A DNA stretch of 64,000 nt from Omphiscola glabra (taxonomy: Eukaryota > Mollusca > Gastropoda > Lymnaeidae): positions 27,890,347-27,954,346 of the forward strand of contig OZ024798.1 in the NCBI GenBank assembly GCA_964017045.1, given 5' to 3'. Positions 59,178 through 64,000 of this stretch are shown here, in pieces (within the stretch, counting starts at the first letter, position 1; each line of letters opens with the position of its first letter). Position numbers and translations under genes: made by a program. The notes under the pieces are model-generated. The model searched no databases, was not told the origin of the DNA, and worked only from the letters and a program-made list of their open reading frames with translations.

Positions 59178-59507
59178 CAGCGCTTCTCAAACGTTCTTAT
59201 TTTCGTGACCCGGTTATTTTTATACTTCTCCTACGTGACCCACTAACATTTTTTAGCCTGTACTGTTCTATATGGAACATATAACCGATATGAATGTCCT
59301 CACAGCTCTCATTTATTATCATAAAGCATATACAAGAATGTTAAGTCATCAAATTTAACAAATAATTTATAAATGAGTACGTCACGATAATCTAACCTAG
59401 GTTTTCAACCTCTTTTTTTCTTCTTCTTCTTCTTTCGGCGATCGGGTAGTTCTGGTTTTTTTTTGGCCCCGGTACCGGGTCGCGACCCGGAATTTTGGAA
59501 ACGCTTA
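59178..59507. mobile_element. hAT-like MITE
   Basis: Begins cagcgcttctcaaacg and ends cgggtcgcgacccggaattt then ggaaacgctta, in the style of hAT nonautonomous elements with GGGTCGCGACCC near one end. The target duplication is unclear. Confidence 0.5.
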
Positions 59508-60215
59508 GTAAGTGATAAACGTGACGGTTTATTTATAGTTTAGGATTGATTAACAATTTAAAACAATTATAATTTATTCATGTCCCAAAAGATTGGAGCT
59601 CTGTGTGACGAAATTGTTCCTGAGCTAGAACAATTGTATGTCAGCATTGGCCAGAGTTAGGAATTTAATATGTGTCTTCACATATCCCATAGTTATCACA
59701 CTCGCAAGTTCACTGCTTTAAAAAAACATCAAGTTTTACATTTTCTGGTCCTTTCCTTGTTACTCTCTAAACCTTGCTAACTCTTATGTCAAGCCTCGAC
59801 AACTCCTGTCCTTTAACAGCGCAAACACTGACCGCCTCACTGCCTTAAAAATTGTGTCTTGTACTCCCAAATGTGCAGATCAATGATTTCCCCAGTTCCT
59901 CGGCAAAATAAACTGGTATAAAAGTTAATTTTGAAAATTATTTGAAACTGATTTTTCTTTTTTAAAATAAAAGATTTGATTGAAATGGAGGAAATTTAAA
60001 AAGAAAACAATCACACCAACATTTACTTCAATCCATAATTCGCTCTTTGTTGATGGCAAGGGGAGATAACGAAGTTAATTGGTTCACGTTTTTAATTAGC
60101 TCACTTCCGTGTACACGGAGTTAATATAAATATTTGAAGAAACAGTTATTCCCCCTGCCGTCAGGATTTTTTCTTACTTTACCTTCACAGTATTTCAGGG
60201 ATCTTTACTAAGTTA
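59508..60215. other. No feature recognised
   Basis: AT-rich sequence with short ORFs only. Confidence 0.5.
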
Positions 60216-60780
60216 AGTGTGTCAGATGGGGGACGGGTGTGTCAGATGGGGGACAGGTGGGTCAGATGGGGATGGGTGTGTCAGATGGTGGAATAGTGTG
60301 TCAGATTTGGACGGGTGTCAGATGGGGAACGGGTGTGTAAGATGGGGTACGGGTGTGTCAGATGGGTACGGGTGTGTCAGATGGGGGACGGGAGTGTCAG
60401 ATGGGGGACGGGTGTGTTAGATGGTGGGATGGTTGAGTCAGATGGAGGGATGGGTGAGTCAGATTGAGTGATGGGTGTGTCAGATGGAGGGATGGTTGAG
60501 TCAGATGGAGGAACGGGTGTGTCAGATGGAGGGACGGGTGAGTCAGATGGAGGGATGGGTGTGTCAGATGGAGGGACGGGTGTGTCAGATGGAGGGACGG
60601 GTGTGTCAGATGGAGGGACGGGTGTGTCAGATGGAGGGACGGGTGTGTCAGATGGAGGGACGGGTGTGTCAGATGGAGGGATGGGTGAGTCAAATGGAGG
60701 GATGGGCGTGTCAGATGGAGGGATGGGTGTGTCAGATGGAGGGATGGATGAGTCAGATGGAGGGACGGGTGTGTCTGATG
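60216..60780. repeat. Minisatellite, 21-bp unit
   Basis: About 27 copies of gtgtgtcagatggagggacg-type units, degenerate at the 5' side. Confidence 0.92.
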
Positions 60781-60849
60781 GGAGACATTTTCATCAAATC
60801 GTTGACTTGTGACTTGGATGGGGAGATGTGCTGTATGATGTTTTACATC

Positions 60850-61430
60850 TAATTTAACATCTTTCATGATCTTTTTAAGGACGCAACCATCTCATTTAAC
60901 ATCTTTCATGATCTTCTTAAGGACGCAATTATCTCATTTAACATCTTTCATGATCTTTTTAAGGACGCAACCATCTCATTTAACATCTTTCATGATCTTT
61001 TAAGGACGCAACCATCTCATTTAACATCTTTCATGATCTTTTTAAGGACGCAACCATCTCATTTAACATCTTTCATGATCTTTTAAGGACGCAACCATCT
61101 CATTTAACATCTTTCATGATCTTTTTAAGGATGCAACCATCTCATTTAACATCTTTCATGATCTTTTTAAGGACGCAACCATCTCATTTAACATCGTTCA
61201 TGATCTTTTTAAGGACGCAACCATCTCATTTAACATCTTTCATGATCTTTTTAAGGACGCAACCATCTCATTTAACATCTTTCATGATCTTTATAAGGAC
61301 GCAACCATCTCATTTAACATCTTTCATGATCTTTTTAAGGACGCAATCATCTCATTTAACATCTTTCATGATCTTTTTAAGGACGCAACCATCTCATTTA
61401 ACATCTTTCATGGTCTTTTTAAGGACGCAA
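60850..61430. repeat. Minisatellite, 42-bp unit
   Basis: Fourteen copies containing 'catttaacatctttcatgat' and ctttttaaggacgcaacca. Confidence 0.95.
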
Positions 61431-61737
61431 ACATGCCAAAAACTAAAGCTATCTTACGTTTCTGAAATATGCCTTTCCAGGAAATTATACCTAATTCGAT
61501 TGAATTGTATATCAACTTCGATTAGGTTGTATACCTAATTCGATTAGGCTGTAGGCCTGCTAAGATCCTTTTTTTTTTTAATTCATCTTAATCCATCAAT
61601 AAAGAAATGTTAATAAAAATGACAGGGTTGTTACTCTTGTCTGACTATAGCTGAAGTTTTGGACTCTATCTCACAAGTGTTGAATGACGACTTCTGGTAT
61701 TAATTAACACACTACTGCACAATACATGCTTTCACAA
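61431..61737. other. No feature recognised
   Basis: Short spacer containing three 'acctaattcgatt'-like words at 61488-61545. Confidence 0.55.
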
Positions 61738-62655
61738 TGTCTGCTTCACAACAATGCAGACATCATGTTGACTTTACAACCATGCAGTCACCATGTTGAC
61801 TTCACAACCATGCAGTCACCATGTTGACTTCACAACCATGCAGTCATCATGTTGACATCACAACCATGCAGACATCATGTTGACTTTACAACCATGCAGT
61901 CACCATGTTGACATCACAACCATGCAGTCACCATGTTGACTTCACAACAATGCAGTCATCATGTTGACATCACAAACATGCAGACATCATGTTGACTTTA
62001 CAACCATGCAGTCACCATGTTGACTTCACAACCATGCAGTCACCATGTTGACTTTACAACCATGCAGTCACCATGTTGACTTCACAACCATGCAGTCACC
62101 ATGTTGACTTCACAACCATGCAGTCATCATGTTGACATCACAAACATGCAGACATCATGTTGACTTTACAACCATGCAGTCACCATGTTGACTTGACAAC
62201 CATGCAGTCACCATGTTGACTTGACAACCATGCAGTCACCATGTTGACTTTACAACCATGAAGTCATCATGTTGACTTTACAACCATGCAGTCACCATGT
62301 TGACTTCACAACCATGCAGTCATCATGTTGACATCACAAACATGCAGACATCATGTTGACTTTACAACCATGCAGTCACCATGTTGACTTCACAACCATG
62401 CAGTCACCATGTTGACTTTACAACCATGAAGTCATCATGTTGACATCACAACCATGCATTCATCATGTTGACCTTACAAATATGCAGTCATCATGTTGAC
62501 TTTACAACCGTGCAGTCATCATGTTGACATCACAACCATGCATTCATCATGTTTACCTTACAAATATGCAGTCATCATGTTGACTTTACAACCGTGCAGT
62601 CATCATGTTGACATCACAACCATGCATTCATCATGTTGACCTTACAAATATGCAG
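61738..62655. repeat. Minisatellite, 28-bp unit
   Basis: About 33 copies containing 'accatgcagtcaccatgttg'. Multi-unit blocks recur (for example cataaacatgcagacatc-type variants at 61970, 62140 and 62335). Confidence 0.95.
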
Positions 62656-62814
62656 TCACCATTTTTTCTTTTGGAAGATTTAACTCCACCCTTAAAATAG
62701 TGTTTTCATCGGTTGAGCACAGTGAAATGTTTTTGTAGTCAATGTTAAGCTTTGTCCAACAGTTATATTTTACATACAAACCCGAAAGTTACAGAACTAT
62801 AGACAAGCCGCCAA

Positions 62815-63460
62815 AAGATAGAACTACACACACGCCTCAAAGTGACAGAACTACACACATTCCTCACAGTGACAGAACTATACATACGCCTCAAAGTGAC
62901 AGAACTACACACACACCTCACAGTGACAGAACTACACACACGCCTCAAAGTGACATAACTACACACATGCCTCAAAGTGACAGAACTACACACACACCTC
63001 AAAGTGATATAGCAACACAAACGCCTCAAAGTGACATAACTACACACACGCCTCAAAGTGATATAGCTACACACACGCCTCAAAGTGACATAACCACATC
63101 ACACGCCTCAAAGTGACATAACCACATCACACGCCTCAAAGTGACATAACTACACACACGCCTCAAAGTGACATAACTACATCACACGCCTTAAAGTGAC
63201 ATAACTACACACACGCCTCAAAGTGATATAGCTACACTAATGCCTCAAAGTGACATAACTACATCACACGCCTCAAAGTGACATAACTACACACACGCCT
63301 CAAAGTGATATAGCTACACTCACGTCTCAAAGTGACATAACCACATCACACGCCTCAAAGTGATATAGCTACACACACGCCTCAAAGTGACAGAACTATA
63401 CACACGCCTCAAAGTGACATAACTACATCACACGCCTCAAAGTGACAGAACTACACACAA
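62815..63460. repeat. Minisatellite, about 27-bp unit
   Basis: About 24 copies containing 'cacacgcctcaaagtgacat', with cagaac/catcac variants and small length changes. Confidence 0.93.
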
Positions 63461-64000
63461 CAGGATTTATTATGAAAGCTGAGTAGCTTTGAACAACGGC
63501 CAAAACAATTTTTTTTTAAAAAAAGTGTGATGAAGGGCGCCGCCGCCCTGACTCTGTAATGCTTAAGACGAATTTTATCCTGCTGTGTGAGATTTACGTT
63601 AAAGGGGAGACACGTCTACCGAAATGTATCTTGTGGAGGTGTTAAGCATAACATGGTGCCTGCAGTGTCTCCCCCATGTTGCCTGCCAACGAGGTATCTC
63701 AATAAGCGGCATGCGCTCTACAAAGTTTCTCCTGCGGTCATTGGAATAACATGCGCTAGTTGTTGTATGAAGAAACGAGCTATGAGTAGGGCTTGGATTT
63801 GTGTGCTGTAGCCCTCGGTCCAGTGAGGCATCTTTCTTGAACCCTTTTGGTGTTTTGGGTTTGAGAAGTGTGACGCGAGTCATGCTGTTTGGAAATGGAG
63901 ATGGGAGATTTGTGTTTAAATGTCTAAACCCTAATTGGTAAAAGTAATGTTCATATTTTATACAATGAATAGAAGGACCAGGTGGCTTTTTCCAAACACA
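63461..64000. other. No gene recognised
   Basis: Overlapping short frames on both strands (63587-63811 plus, 63599-63883 minus) show no motif I know. The window ends here, still presumably within the MyoD-like intron. Confidence 0.4.

Noticed and set aside
61738..62655. Regular repeats resembling a CRISPR array
   Set aside because: No unique spacers, no cas genes, and a eukaryotic genome. It is an ordinary minisatellite, like the others.

Overview
The window is animal nuclear DNA, most likely from a mollusc and probably a gastropod. Three things point that way. There is a one-copy-style myogenic bHLH gene (MyoD/Myf5 family). There is a single-exon class A GPCR of the type expanded in gastropod chemosensory families. 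The repeat population includes a SPIN-like hAT element, truncated LINEs and very many minisatellites. Genus cannot be decided from the sequence alone. There is no sign of bacterial operons, CRISPR, rRNA or canonical tRNA genes.

Genes are few. (1) A 338-codon seven-transmembrane receptor lies on the minus strand at 12694-13710. A decayed relative in the same orientation lies at about 262-1960. (2) A five-exon gene on the plus strand, 28731-35578, encodes a 235-residue secreted protein. It has a Tyr/Gln/Pro-rich N-terminus, three Gly/Tyr-rich repeats and a 10-cysteine prokineticin/colipase/Dickkopf-like domain. All four introns keep the frame, and a poly(A) signal follows the stop by about 210 bp. 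(3) Exon 1 of a MyoD-family transcription factor, 51464-52501, contains the complete bHLH domain. Its remaining exon or exons are not recognised in the last 11.5 kb, which therefore reads as intron.

By hand tally more than a third of the window is tandem repeat, in about 55 arrays with units of 4 to 56 bp. The largest are a 3.2 kb 20-bp array in the last intron of the secreted-protein gene, a 2.7 kb 56-bp array at 19331-22018, and 1.36 kb of TATC at 40557-41920. Interspersed DNA includes four truncated LINE remnants, several hAT- and Harbinger-like nonautonomous elements, a recurring TIR element with one full and several partial copies, tRNA-headed SINE-like pieces, and a Penelope-like hammerhead motif.

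The most interesting pattern is that several arrays can be traced to the unique sequence they grew from. The 33-bp array at 52489-53150 is about 20 copies of the exon 1/intron 1 splice junction of the MyoD-like gene, 11 of which still carry an intact GTGAGT donor. The 56-bp array is an expansion of reverse-transcriptase coding sequence just upstream of the FADD catalytic motif of a LINE. Two arrays (23 and 24 bp) sit inside the dead GPCR copy. A 17-bp array sits inside an interspersed element whose sister copy abuts the 56-bp array. The window therefore documents local birth of minisatellites from exonic, transposon and pseudogene sequence. I found no convincing new multi-gene system.
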